Origin: Lachnoclostridium sp. An76
GTDB lineage: Bacteria > Bacillota > Clostridia > Lachnospirales > Lachnospiraceae
Length of the DNA: 64,000 bases
Reading direction: 5' to 3'
Assembly (NCBI RefSeq): GCF_002161355.1
Contig: NZ_NFHL01000002.1
Coordinates: 530,179-594,178 of the forward strand
Positions 25,797 to 33,800 of this stretch are shown piece after piece. A model generated the notes under the pieces. The model was given only the letters and a program-made list of their open reading frames with translations, made no database searches and had not been told where the DNA came from. Both the position numbers and the translations under genes were made by a program. Numbering within the stretch: position 1 is the stretch's first letter; the number at the start of each line of letters is the position of its first letter.

Positions 25797-26267
25797 ATGA
25801 AAAAACGCTGGTTCCTGTGCGGGACAGGAGTCCTGTTCACGGCAGATCAGATCTTAAAATCTTATACCGAACAGAATCTGGACAAAAACGAAGAAAAAGA
25901 GCTGGCAGGGCCCGTCGTGCTGCGGCGGGTCGCCAATACAGGCATGTGCCTGAACCTTCTCTCCGGCAGCCCGAAGATCGTGAGAGCTTTTTCCCTTGCC
26001 GCGGCAGGATTTGTCAGTCTTCTCTATACACTGGCTCTGTTCCGCAAAAAAGGCGCCTGGAAAAAAGCGGCTCTCTCCATGATGACAGCAGGCGCGTGGA
26101 GCAATACTTTCGACCGCTTTGCCAGAGGCCATGTCACAGACTATATCGGTTTTAAAACAGGCAGTAAAAAACTGTCCTCCATCACTTACAACCTGGCAGA
26201 TTTCTTTCTCGCTGCCGGGGCTCTTCTCTTATCCGCGCTGTCATTCACGAACGGAGGAAAAGAATAA
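25797..26267 (+). CDS. lspA: signal peptidase II-like protein
   Basis: A 156-residue four-TM protein of the LspA (prolipoprotein signal peptidase) family: FTADQILK in TM1, RRVANTGM, the block GAWSNTFDRFARGHVTDYIG and YNLADFFLAAGA. The two catalytic aspartates should be those in TDYI/NTFDR and NLADF. It diverges from the canonical pattern (GNxxDR is SNTFDR; FNVAD is YNLAD) as in the clostridial side branch of the family. It would cleave lipobox signal peptides; two such lipoproteins occur in this window. It follows the zinc-ribbon gene on one transcript and ends in a strong terminator. Confidence 0.75.
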   Translation: MKKRWFLCGTGVLFTADQILKSYTEQNLDKNEEKELAGPVVLRRVANTGMCLNLLSGSPKIVRAFSLAAAGFVSLLYTLALFRKKGAWKKAALSMMTAGAWSNTFDRFARGHVTDYIGFKTGSKKLSSITYNLADFFLAAGALLLSALSFTNGGKE

Positions 26268-26283
26268 GTCAGACGAAAACATG

Positions 26284-26368
26284 CAAAAACCGCCCCAGCG
26301 GTATGATGCACAGCTGATGTCCGGTATCACACCGGTCACAGTCACTTCATGCCGAGGGCGGTTTTTAC
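26284..26368. terminator. bidirectional terminator between lspA and the HAD gene
   Basis: AAAACCGCCC at 26286 pairs with GGGCGGTTTT at 26355; T-runs on both sides. It overlaps the last codons of the minus-strand HAD gene and serves both convergent genes. Confidence 0.7.
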
Positions 26369-26935
26369 TTCCCGGATATTTCCTTTAAATACAATGCCGT
26401 CCATCCCGAGCGCCCTGCCCGCCCGGACATTCTCCTCCAGATCATCGATGAAAAAGCATTCCTCAGGTTTCAGGGAAAACGTCTCGAACAGATAGCGGTA
26501 GATCTGCGGGTCAGGCTTTGCCATCTTCAGCGGGGCTGAAAATACAGTCCCGCTGAATTTTCTGAGCATCTCGCAGCCTGACGCCCAGTCCGCAAAATAT
26601 GTGGGCGCATTTGACAACAGGTACACCGGCACATTCCTGCCGCAGAGTTCCCCGATCAGCTCCGCTGTATCCGGGATCGGGCTGACCAGATCCGGCCAGC
26701 CGCGGAAAAAACTTCTCACGGTTTCTTCCAGGCGCGCAGGTACCGCGGACACTGTATGCTCCACATATTCCTCATACCCGATCGTGCCTTTATCGAGCTC
26801 CGGCCAACGGGCATAGACTACAGGCAGCAGCAGGTCACAGTCCTTTGGAGACTGGCAGAACTGCTCCAGCATATATCTTCCGTCGAATCTGCCGATCACA
26901 TTTCCGAAATCAAAGACTACATTTTTATATTTCAT
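26342..26935 (-). CDS. HAD-superfamily phosphatase (YihX-like)
   Basis: A 197-residue HAD-IA hydrolase. Motif I FDFGNVIG (Asp9 nucleophile, with the second Asp replaced by Asn as in YihX/epoxide-hydrolase-type members), motif II LLSNAP, motif III lysine in LKMAKPDPQIY, motif IV FFIDDLEENV. Expected to dephosphorylate a small sugar or nucleotide phosphate. It is 55 bp downstream of asnA on the same strand, with AGAGGA before the ATG. Confidence 0.85.
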   Translation of the reverse strand: MKYKNVVFDFGNVIGRFDGRYMLEQFCQSPKDCDLLLPVVYARWPELDKGTIGYEEYVEHTVSAVPARLEETVRSFFRGWPDLVSPIPDTAELIGELCGRNVPVYLLSNAPTYFADWASGCEMLRKFSGTVFSAPLKMAKPDPQIYRYLFETFSLKPEECFFIDDLEENVRAGRALGMDGIVFKGNIREVKTALGMK

Positions 26936-26989
26936 GGAATCATTCCTCTCATCACATATCTCATCCTCTGCACACAGTGCAGCCGGCTC

Positions 26990-28000
26990 TTATAATAAGT
27001 TGATCCCGTTTTCCTTTGCCCTGGCAGCGATCTCGTCCGGCCAGAGGGAAGACTGCACCTCACCGATATGAGCCTTTCTCAGATAATACATACAGATACG
27101 CGACTGGCCGATCCCGCCGCCGACTGTATAAGGCAGCTCTCCGTTCAGCAGGGATTTCTGGAACGGCAGCTCCGCGCGCTCTTCGCAGCCCGCGGCCTTA
27201 AGCTGGCTTCTCAGAGCATCCTCATCCACGCGGATCCCCATGGAAGACAGCTCCAGAGCCATATCCAGGACAGGATAATAGACGATGATATCACCGTTTA
27301 ATTCCCAGTCGTCATAATCCGGCGCGCGTCCGTCATGCCTCTCACCGGATGCCAGCACCTTGCCGATCTGGGATACAAAGACAGCGCCCTTCTCTTTCGC
27401 GATCCGGTTCTCCCTCTCCTTCGGCGTGCATCCCGGGTACAGATCTTCCAGCTCCTGGGAAGTAATGAAGAAGATATCATCCGGAAGAAGCGGCTCGATA
27501 TAATTATATCTCCTGGAAATATAATCTTCCGTGTCTTTCAGCGCGCTGTATACCTTGCGCACAGTATACTGGAGCGTCTCCATATTGCGCTCCTCTTTTG
27601 AGATGACCTTTTCCCAGTCCCACTGGTCCACATAGATCGAATGGATATTGTCCGTATCCTCATCCCTGCGGATCGCGCTCATATCTGTATAGAGCCCTTC
27701 TCCGGAATGGAACCCATAATTTTTCAGGGCGTATCTCTTCCATTTTGCAAGAGAATGTACGATCTCAGCCGGCGCTTCTTCCTGCTCCCTGATCCCAAAA
27801 GATACCGGGCGCTCCACACCGTTTAAGTTATCGTTCAGCCCGGATTCCGGGCGCACGAACAGCGGAGCTGACACGCGCGTCAGATGAAGCGCTTTGGCAA
27901 GCGCCCGCTCAAAATGATCTTTCACTTCTTTGATGGCAACCTCCGTCTCACGGATCGTAAGGGGAGAATGATAGCCTTCGGGTATTCTTAACTGTTCCAT
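26990..28000 (-). CDS. asnA: aspartate--ammonia ligase
   Basis: A 336-residue class II aminoacyl-tRNA synthetase-like ligase making asparagine from aspartate, ammonia and ATP. Family landmarks: [40 protein letters not shown], and the motif-3-like [14 protein letters not shown]. Full length for AsnA (about 330). ATG 28000 follows AGAAGGGAG. A clear promoter (TTGACT-17-TAGAAT) lies upstream; no T-box was recognised in the short leader. Confidence 0.95.
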   Translation of the reverse strand: MEQLRIPEGYHSPLTIRETEVAIKEVKDHFERALAKALHLTRVSAPLFVRPESGLNDNLNGVERPVSFGIREQEEAPAEIVHSLAKWKRYALKNYGFHSGEGLYTDMSAIRRDEDTDNIHSIYVDQWDWEKVISKEERNMETLQYTVRKVYSALKDTEDYISRRYNYIEPLLPDDIFFITSQELEDLYPGCTPKERENRIAKEKGAVFVSQIGKVLASGERHDGRAPDYDDWELNGDIIVYYPVLDMALELSSMGIRVDEDALRSQLKAAGCEERAELPFQKSLLNGELPYTVGGGIGQSRICMYYLRKAHIGEVQSSLWPDEIAARAKENGINLL

Positions 28001-28048
28001 TAATAAAGGCTCCCTTCTGATTAGTTTGAAAATAAAAATTTACATTTT

Positions 28049-28077
28049 ATTCTAATATCCGAGCGCCCGGAAGTCAA
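28049..28077 (-). promoter_or_regulatory. asnA promoter
   Basis: Minus strand: TTGACT (28072-28077), 17-bp spacer, TAGAAT (28049-28054). Confidence 0.6.
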
Positions 28078-28145
28078 CCGGCAACATTCGGATCTTAAAT
28101 TAACAGATAATTTAAATATTTTTATTAAAATAACTAAATTTATTA

Positions 28146-28174
28146 TTGACACATCCAGATATGAGTGTTATTAT
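28146..28174 (+). promoter_or_regulatory. strong plus-strand promoter upstream of small open frames
   Basis: TTGACA (28146-28151), 17-bp spacer, TATTAT (28169-28174). It would transcribe 28180-29590, a long leader before the seven-TM gene. Confidence 0.55.
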
Positions 28175-28194
28175 AATGTCAACAAATAAAACTG

Positions 28195-28400
28195 AATGAA
28201 CAATCAATCAGAAAAAAGTAATTAATTACTTTTATTTGAAAGAAAATTCACAGAAGTTTTATTCACCTGCCGGATATCGTGATTGGGAAACGGGTGAAGA
28301 TATAAAGAAATATCATAATGACGAGAAAGTTATGAGAGAAGTAAAATTTATATCAGGAGAAGATCATCGGGGAACCAAAGTCCAGCAGGAATCTAAGTAA
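28195..28400 (+). other. open frame without a clear start (about 60 codons)
   Basis: After an in-frame stop near 28190 the frame reads to TAA at 28400 and includes KFYSPAGYRDWETGEDIKKY, which looks like real protein. Only TTG or ATT initiators are available and no ribosome site precedes them, so it is probably a relic of a larger gene. Immediately after its stop is AAAGGAGG followed by ATC instead of ATG at the expected start position. Confidence 0.3.
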
Positions 28401-28499
28401 AGGAGGTACGGACCATCGGGAACATAAGTTAAATCTATCCGATCAATAAAGATAGAGAAAGGAAAAAGGAATATGATAGAAATATCAGGATGAAGATGG

Positions 28500-28709
28500 A
28501 TGTTGATCAGAAAGCTGATTGGCATCCATTTTCATTGTCCAAAAAAGCAGCCGCAGCCTTTCTTTCACATCCCGCCGTCTTGCCAAGGGATGGAAAAGTT
28601 GATAGAATGGTCAGGAAAACGGCTGGATGCGCAGCTCCTTTCACCGGAAGCGGTTGTAAAGGAATACAGGGATCTTCTTAAAGATCCGGGGGAGATGTAC
28701 AAAAAATAA
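28500..28709 (+). CDS. small hypothetical protein or gene remnant
   Basis: A 69-codon frame (starts TTG; internal ATG gives MEKLIEWSGKRLDAQLLSPE and ends KEYRDLLKDPGEMYKK). The C-terminal half is charged and helical and looks genuine, the N-terminal half less so. No convincing ribosome site. It shares the transcript that starts at the 28146-28174 promoter and lies 22 bp before the seven-TM gene. I do not recognise it; the gap 28001-28731 otherwise holds only the two promoters and the open frame before it. Confidence 0.35.
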   Translation: MLIRKLIGIHFHCPKKQPQPFFHIPPSCQGMEKLIEWSGKRLDAQLLSPEAVVKEYRDLLKDPGEMYKK

Positions 28710-28731
28710 ATAAAAGGTAAGGGTGAGTATC

Positions 28732-29586
28732 ATGAACATGAATGAAATCTACGAAACATTACAGGGGATCAGCCTCTCTGATATCAGTGCGGCTCTGTCC
28801 AGGCTGGACGAAAGCGGGCACGCACTGACGCAGACAGAACTGATCTGGCTTGCTGCGGCAGCCGCGGCCGGGCTGCTGCTCTGTCTCTTCGGTCTGAAGA
28901 TCGTACGGTTCTGGGCAGCAGTGCTGGGACTTGGGGCAGGATTTTTTGTCGGTTTTGCCGCAGGGGAAGCAGCTGGGGCAGGTGCAGCCGTCTGTGTGGG
29001 CGCCGGGCTCGCCGCGGGGATCCTGCTGGCAGTCCTGGGATCCGTTTTATACAGGGTCGGCATCTTTGTGACCGTCTTCCTCTCTGTCAGCCTGTTCTGC
29101 TTCCATCTGGTCAATCCTGAGAACTGGATCCTCGCAGGCATCTGTCAGGTGATCGGGCTCATCGCCGCGATCCTTGCCATGAAATTCCTGGAGATCATCA
29201 CGATACTGGCGACGGTTCTCCTGGGCGCAGTCACCGCGGGACCGGCAGTAAGCTATCTCCTGCCTGACACCGGCATGGACAGCCTGATCCGCATCGCACT
29301 GTGCGCAGTATTCGGAGCTCTGGGGGTACTGGTACAGCTCCTGCTCCTGTCAAAGAAGCGCAAAAAACAAAGCCTGAAGCGCGCGGCGCAGATCCGTCAG
29401 GAAGCATCCACTGCAAACGAGGTCGAGCGGGCAAGGGCCGTCATGGATGACCTTGGAGGAAACAGCGGGGACGCAGCCGGGAACACGGCTCTCCCCGGCA
29501 CGGATGACGGAAGCGGTCTGGAAACGGTCAGTCTGGACGACATAGAGGATATCGACGACCCGGATGAGGAACTGGACGATCTCTAA
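28732..29586 (+). CDS. DUF4203/TMEM198-like membrane protein
   Basis: A 284-residue protein with about seven TM segments between residues 35 and 215, rich in Gly/Ala (LGLGAGFFVGFAAGEAAGAG, AAVCVGAGLAAGILLAVLGS), and an acidic cytoplasmic tail (DDIEDIDDPDEELDDL). The pattern fits the DUF4203/TMEM198-like family, whose function is unknown. ATG 28732 is preceded by AAGGGTGAG at 4-5 bases; GTG 28723 sits inside that site. Confidence 0.65.
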   Translation: MNMNEIYETLQGISLSDISAALSRLDESGHALTQTELIWLAAAAAAGLLLCLFGLKIVRFWAAVLGLGAGFFVGFAAGEAAGAGAAVCVGAGLAAGILLAVLGSVLYRVGIFVTVFLSVSLFCFHLVNPENWILAGICQVIGLIAAILAMKFLEIITILATVLLGAVTAGPAVSYLLPDTGMDSLIRIALCAVFGALGVLVQLLLLSKKRKKQSLKRAAQIRQEASTANEVERARAVMDDLGGNSGDAAGNTALPGTDDGSGLETVSLDDIEDIDDPDEELDDL

Positions 29587-29626
29587 ATAAAAAAATCAGC
29601 AGAGGCAAAGTAAAGTCCGTTTTATG

Positions 29627-29685
29627 ACACACCCACTCTGGTATGATACTTTCAGAGCAAAAAATCATACAAGAGAAGGGTGTGT
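29627..29685 (+). promoter_or_regulatory. leader hairpin covering the ribosome site of the small membrane gene
   Basis: Two nested stems: ACACACCC (29627-29634) with GGGTGTGT (29678-29685), and GTATGAT (29641-29647) with ATCATAC (29664-29670), separated by 6- and 7-nt internal loops. The outer right arm contains the GGGTG Shine-Dalgarno of the ATG at 29692, so folding would hide it. Confidence 0.4.
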
Positions 29686-29691
29686 TTTATT

Positions 29692-29871
29692 ATGTATATC
29701 AGAAAATCTTTACTCGGGGGACTTACAGCAGCGGCGGGAATGACAGCGCTCGCTGTATTGACGGTGCTTTTTTGTTTTACGGAGACACAGCTCCCGACCA
29801 TCGTGTACGCGGCGGCATGGATCGGGTGCCTCTATGCGATGCTGCGCGGGGCTTCCAGGATATATCGGTAA
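29692..29871 (+). CDS. small two-TM membrane protein
   Basis: 59 residues: basic start MYIRK, TM about 6-30 (GGLTAAAGMTALAVLTVLFC) and TM about 38-52 (IVYAAAWIGCLYAML), basic end RGASRIYR. Ribosome site AAGGGTG is 8-9 bases upstream and lies in a hairpin. No family recognised. It stands between two membrane/PHP genes on the same strand and is followed by a separate promoter for the PHP gene. Confidence 0.55.
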   Translation: MYIRKSLLGGLTAAAGMTALAVLTVLFCFTETQLPTIVYAAAWIGCLYAMLRGASRIYR

Positions 29872-29906
29872 GCACAGCGCGAAGGTGAAAAGTCCGTGTC
29901 CTTCTG

Positions 29907-29936
29907 TTGTCATCTGCAGACGGAATGATGTATAAT
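29907..29936 (+). promoter_or_regulatory. promoter of the PHP gene
   Basis: TTGTCA (29907-29912), 18-bp spacer, TATAAT (29931-29936), 60 bp before the start codon. Confidence 0.55.
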
Positions 29937-29995
29937 AGTGGTGGAATCGACAGACAATCCTATCAGGTGGATACACCGGAAAAGAGGTCATGTAT

Positions 29996-30811
29996 ATGAA
30001 GATCGATATGCATTGCCATGTGAAAGAAGGCTCGATCGACAGCAAAGTGGGCCTGGACGAATATATCACGATATTGAAACAGCATGGGTTTCAGGGAATG
30101 GTCATCACGGACCATGATACGTACAATGGCTACCGCTATTGGAAAGAAAACATCAAAGGGAAAAAGCATACGGATTTTGTCGTGCTCAAAGGCATCGAAT
30201 ACGACACCAGGGATGCGGGGCATATCCTTGTGATCATGCCTGAGGGCGTGAAGATGAGGGTGCTGGAAATGCGCGGGATGCCGCTCGCCGTACTGATCGA
30301 CCTGGTGCACCGCAACGGCGGTGTGCTCGGGCCTGCGCATCCGTGCGGTGAAAAATATATGAGCTTCACCAATGCGAGGAAATTTTACCAGTCTCCTGAG
30401 ATCGTAAAGCGGTTTGATTTTGTGGAGGCATTCAACAGCTGCGAGTCCGTGCAGTCCAACGCAGGCGCGGAGAAGCTGGCGAAAAAATACGGGAAGGTCA
30501 TGACCGGGGGCAGCGATTCCCACAAGCCCGGATGCGTCGGGCGGGGATATACGATCCTGCCGGAGCCGGTCACTTGTGAGACCGAGCTCATCTCCCTGAT
30601 CCACAAAAAGACCGCCTTCAAGGCAGGCGGTACTCTCTACGAGAAGACGACAAAAGAGCGGATCGGCAAGATCAACAAGCTCCTCGTGTACTCCTTCTGG
30701 GTATACAATAAGAGCGGGGAACTCGTAAAACGGCGGGGGAGAAATAAAAAAATGGTGGAAGAGCATCCGTTCGACCCCATCGACCCGATCGAGCTGTACT
30801 ATCATTCATAG
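29996..30811 (+). CDS. PHP-domain metal-dependent phosphoesterase
   Basis: A 271-residue PHP protein. Metal-binding residues appear in order: DMHCHVKEGS (H-x-H), TDHDTYNG, KGIEYDT (Glu), GPAHPCGE (His), and GGSDSHKPG (DxH). These trinuclear phosphoesterases hydrolyse small phosphates such as 3',5'-nucleoside bisphosphates or histidinol phosphate; substrate unknown. Two ATGs six bases apart occur; 29996 has the better distance to AAGAGG. Its stop is just before the inverted repeat of the IS1182-like element, so any original terminator is gone. Confidence 0.85.
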   Translation: MKIDMHCHVKEGSIDSKVGLDEYITILKQHGFQGMVITDHDTYNGYRYWKENIKGKKHTDFVVLKGIEYDTRDAGHILVIMPEGVKMRVLEMRGMPLAVLIDLVHRNGGVLGPAHPCGEKYMSFTNARKFYQSPEIVKRFDFVEAFNSCESVQSNAGAEKLAKKYGKVMTGGSDSHKPGCVGRGYTILPEPVTCETELISLIHKKTAFKAGGTLYEKTTKERIGKINKLLVYSFWVYNKSGELVKRRGRNKKMVEEHPFDPIDPIELYYHS

Positions 30812-30860
30812 GACATAAAAGGGGCTGTCGGTTAATACCGATTTTTGACTCCTGACAAAC

Positions 30861-30935
30861 AAGACGGAGACAATCCCGAAGAATATGGACATTTTTTAAT
30901 CCATAATTCTGTCGGAGATTGCCTCCGTCTTTTTG
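30861..30935 (+). terminator. terminator-like hairpin inside the left IS end
   Basis: AAGACGGAG...CTCCGTCTT with a second inner stem (AGAATATGGA/TCCATAATTCT) and a following TTTT. It would stop transcription entering from the PHP gene. Confidence 0.6.
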
Positions 30936-30994
30936 CAAGCGCTATTTTAGGGCGCAATAACCCCTTGGCTGGATTTTTCAGAGCACTCCTTTGG

Positions 30995-32749
30995 TTAAGC
31001 CGCTTCCTGCTCCTTTTTCCCTTCAAATTTTTCGATTTCCTGATGTAAAAACCGATGATATTTCATGATGTTCCGCCCTATGGCATACAGCATGAACTCT
31101 TTATATACTTTCTCTTTCGAACGGTAGTTAAAACGACGGAAGTTTTCGTTCTCTTTGATATCTCCAAAGTGACCCTCTGTCTGGATCGACCGTGTCTGAC
31201 GTTTCAGGATCCCTTCTTCACTCTGGATATTCGTGTTGGACTCCTCCCTCAGTTCTTCCCAGCGTTCATTGATCTTCATGACCTTGTTCTGGTCCGGATT
31301 CTTTTCGGGATTGTATTTATAAAGACATTTCGATTTATATTCACATTCACTGCAGTCCGCACAGCCGTATACCTCTACTGTCTGTGTGTAGCCGTCCTGT
31401 TCTTTGCTTTCTGTCCGGATATGGTGCAGTTCTCTTCCGTCATGGCAGATATAATAGTGCTCATTCTCAAAAACGGCGTATGTCATGTTGTAATACTTCC
31501 CGATGTCTTCTTTGTATGCCCGTGTCTTCCTCTTCTCATGGTCCTGCAGCTTGATGAAGCTGCGGATCCTGTTCTCTTTCAGATACAGCAGGTTCTTTTC
31601 ACTGCAGTAGCCGCTGTCGGCAGTGACTGCCTCCAGCTTATCCCCAAACGCTTTCCTGTGTTTTTCCAGAACTGGGATCAGCGTGTTGTAGTCTGTCCGG
31701 TCATTGCTTACATATCCGTGGACAATAAAGTAATTTTCTACTGCGATCTGGACGTTATAGGCAGGTTTTAACTGCCCGTTCATCATATGGTCCTCTTTCA
31801 TCCGCATGAATGTCGCTTCCAGATCTGTCTTAGAATAGCTGTTGCGGTCTTTCCCCATGATCTTAAAGCATTCTTTATACTCCATCAGGCGCTTTCCGCA
31901 TTCTTCCAGTCCCTCATAAAGTTTCTGGATCTCCGGCTTACGCATTCCCTTCCCGAAAACAAACTCAATCCCTTCTCCCTCTGCAATCCGCATCAGGTTC
32001 TTCTGCAGTTTCCGGATTTCAAGCGGGGAACAATGATCGATCTCGATTATGGTATTATTAGGGATCTTCTTATGCTTTGTCAGTTTCCGCTCCCTGTTCT
32101 TTTGGATGATCTTCCTGACTTTGTCCATCCCCTCAATCACAAACATATGTGCATCCCCAAGGTCATATTTCGGGCCATACCCATTGTCCAGCAGGAAAGC
32201 GTTGTACTTTGTATAAAGGGCATCAATCGTATCCAGCAGGCCTGCAAGATGGTAATTCAGGCTGCCCCGCCAGACAAAGGTATATCTGTTGGCATTTGCC
32301 TCCAGTTTCGTTCCATCGATATAAAGTTCTTTCAGTGTAAGAAACCCTTCTTTTTCCAGGCGGCGCATGAACTGGTAATTCAATTCATCCAGGACTTCCC
32401 CTGTGAGCTTTTTGCCTTTAAAATCGTAAAAAACATCCCTTTGAGGCTTCTGCCCTTTCGTCAGCCAGATAAAAGCAAGGTCTCTCTGGCACAGATCAAC
32501 AATCCGGTCAACGGCCCGGACTCCGCGCATGTTTGCGTAGGTAACGACAGCATACAGCATGATTGGGTTAAACCCGGTTCTTCCCTTGTTTGGATAACAG
32601 GCCAGCAGGCCTGAAAAATCTAATTCCTCCATCACTTTTTTCAGGGTATAGACTGGATCGTCATCGGGTAGACTCAATTCGAAGAAACTGAAGTTAATTT
32701 TCTGTTGCCCAATTTCAAAAAAGTCGTTATAATAATCTTGTTTTTGCAT
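30995..32749 (-). CDS. IS1182-family transposase
   Basis: A 584-residue DDE transposase. N-terminal domain (YPNKGRTGFNPIMLYAVVTY, typical of IS1182/DUF772), then the catalytic region with LYIDGTKLEANANRYTF, VTADSGYCSEKNL and a C-terminal EGHFGDIKENENFRRFNYR that supplies the Glu. Cysteine cluster CADCSECEYKSKC near 470-485. Full length and intact, so the copy could be active. Confidence 0.92.
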   Translation of the reverse strand: MQKQDYYNDFFEIGQQKINFSFFELSLPDDDPVYTLKKVMEELDFSGLLACYPNKGRTGFNPIMLYAVVTYANMRGVRAVDRIVDLCQRDLAFIWLTKGQKPQRDVFYDFKGKKLTGEVLDELNYQFMRRLEKEGFLTLKELYIDGTKLEANANRYTFVWRGSLNYHLAGLLDTIDALYTKYNAFLLDNGYGPKYDLGDAHMFVIEGMDKVRKIIQKNRERKLTKHKKIPNNTIIEIDHCSPLEIRKLQKNLMRIAEGEGIEFVFGKGMRKPEIQKLYEGLEECGKRLMEYKECFKIMGKDRNSYSKTDLEATFMRMKEDHMMNGQLKPAYNVQIAVENYFIVHGYVSNDRTDYNTLIPVLEKHRKAFGDKLEAVTADSGYCSEKNLLYLKENRIRSFIKLQDHEKRKTRAYKEDIGKYYNMTYAVFENEHYYICHDGRELHHIRTESKEQDGYTQTVEVYGCADCSECEYKSKCLYKYNPEKNPDQNKVMKINERWEELREESNTNIQSEEGILKRQTRSIQTEGHFGDIKENENFRRFNYRSKEKVYKEFMLYAIGRNIMKYHRFLHQEIEKFEGKKEQEAA

Positions 32750-32825
32750 AGTTCCATTATAACATGGAACGGAGAGAAAGATGGTTGTCGTTAGCCATCT
32801 TTTTCTCTTTTTACAGGATAAATTT

Positions 32826-32865
32826 CAGGGGCAGTTGTGACTCATGCGAGTCACAACTGCCCCTG
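32826..32865. terminator. perfect 18-bp hairpin upstream of the transposase
   Basis: CAGGGGCAGTTGTGACTC, loop ATGC, GAGTCACAACTGCCCCTG. It lies between the right IS end and the transposase start, 77 bp before the ATG. Typical role would be to block or mask transposase translation from outside transcripts. Confidence 0.6.
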
Positions 32866-33237
32866 TTTTGGACTATCTATTTCCCGACAGCCCCTTTTAT
32901 TGAGCTCATAAAGCGTCTGCCCGCCTTCCCGGCTCTCCCGGATCATTTTCTGCCGGATCATATACGGCAGGATGGAATCAAGGAATTTCCCGGGATCTGT
33001 CACACCGATCTGCTCGCTGCTGAACGGCTGGCGCGCTGTCAGTGTGCTCACCACAGGCTCCAGGTCCTTTCTGGACAGCGGCCCTTTTTTCAATGCCTTT
33101 TTGATCTTTGAGATACCTTTTGCGCTCAGCATGTTGGAGAGATCCTGCTGCTGGCGGACACTGCGCCATAATCCCCATCCGTAGATGACCGCTGTGGCAA
33201 GGGCAAAAAGAAGGATATACGGAATATAGTGAAGCAT
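32851..33237 (-). CDS. small membrane-anchored protein, 3' end replaced by the IS
   Basis: 128 residues: N-terminal TM (YIPYILLFALATAVIYGW), then a basic helical region (ISKIKKALKKGPLSRKDLE) and a winged-helix-like stretch ending LYELNK. From the next codon on, the last 14 residues (RGCREIDSPKQGQL) are encoded by the IS inverted repeat, so the natural stop was lost or lay at the junction. It begins with ATG overlapping the stop of the PqqD-like gene, so both are co-translated. No family recognised. Confidence 0.6.
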   Translation of the reverse strand: MLHYIPYILLFALATAVIYGWGLWRSVRQQQDLSNMLSAKGISKIKKALKKGPLSRKDLEPVVSTLTARQPFSSEQIGVTDPGKFLDSILPYMIRQKMIRESREGGQTLYELNKRGCREIDSPKQGQL

Positions 33238-33590
33238 TATTTTCTCTTCTCCCCCTTCCAGTAGATCAGGTGATTATCGTGAAGGATCTCCAGAAATTTG
33301 ATCAGCCTTGCCAGAGACTTTTCCATTTTCGGGAATTTCGCGTCAAGTTCTTTGGAAAGCTGATGCACATCTTTCTCATCGTCAATGATGAGCCATACGA
33401 AACTTCCCAGCTCATCCATCTTGATATCGCTGACCCTGGGACGGTGGAAAAACTTCTGGGCGATACGGTGGTAGAATCCTTTCCACTCGACAAACACAGT
33501 CACCCGGCCGTCGTCCGCTGTCTCATACTCCACATCCGGATTTCTTACCGGAATGTAATCCAGATAATTTTTTGAATTTTTCTTGCTCAT
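33237..33590 (-). CDS. PqqD-family protein
   Basis: 117 residues, matching the PqqD/coenzyme PQQ synthesis D fold: YIPVRNPDVEYE, FHRPRVSDIKMDELGSFVWL and LEILHDNHLIYW. PqqD domains bind RiPP precursor peptides for radical SAM enzymes, but neither a precursor nor a radical SAM gene is seen here, so a stand-alone role is likely. It overlaps the downstream TM gene by one base (TAATG). Confidence 0.7.
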   Translation of the reverse strand: MSKKNSKNYLDYIPVRNPDVEYETADDGRVTVFVEWKGFYHRIAQKFFHRPRVSDIKMDELGSFVWLIIDDEKDVHQLSKELDAKFPKMEKSLARLIKFLEILHDNHLIYWKGEKRK

Positions 33591-33712
33591 AGTTCGAGGT
33601 TTCCTCTCATTTACCGCACAAATAGCTAACTGTACAAATAACCTGTTTCAACAAACCGTTCCCGCAGGCTGCTTCCGCGGGACGCCATGATCTGGCTAAA
33701 AAGCATCATAAC

Positions 33713-33746
33713 ACAGAAAGAAACAGCCCGCAAGATGCAGGCTGTT
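33713..33746 (-). terminator. terminator of the OPT transporter gene
   Basis: Minus strand stem AACAGCC/GGCTGTT with inner GCA/TGC pairing, followed by TTCTTTCTGT. It is 55 bp beyond the stop. Confidence 0.55.
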
Positions 33747-33800
33747 CCTTCTCCGGCTGCGGCCGCGCCGCATACCGGTGACCATTCAATGATCTCTTGA

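Larger units (their letters stand above)
30815..32900 (-). mobile_element. IS1182-family insertion sequence
   Basis: About 2.08 kb, bounded by perfect 17-bp inverted repeats ATAAAAGGGGCTGTCGG (30815-30831, and complement at 32884-32900); the outer ATAAAA may belong to the target. One full transposase gene on the minus strand. Large hairpins stand just inside both ends. No longer direct target duplication is visible. It sits between two convergent host genes and supplies the new 3' end of one of them. Confidence 0.85.

Noticed and set aside
27990..28150. T-box or amino-acid riboswitch in front of asnA
   Set aside because: The leader from the predicted promoter to the ATG is under 50 bases, too short for a T-box, and no T-box sequence was found.
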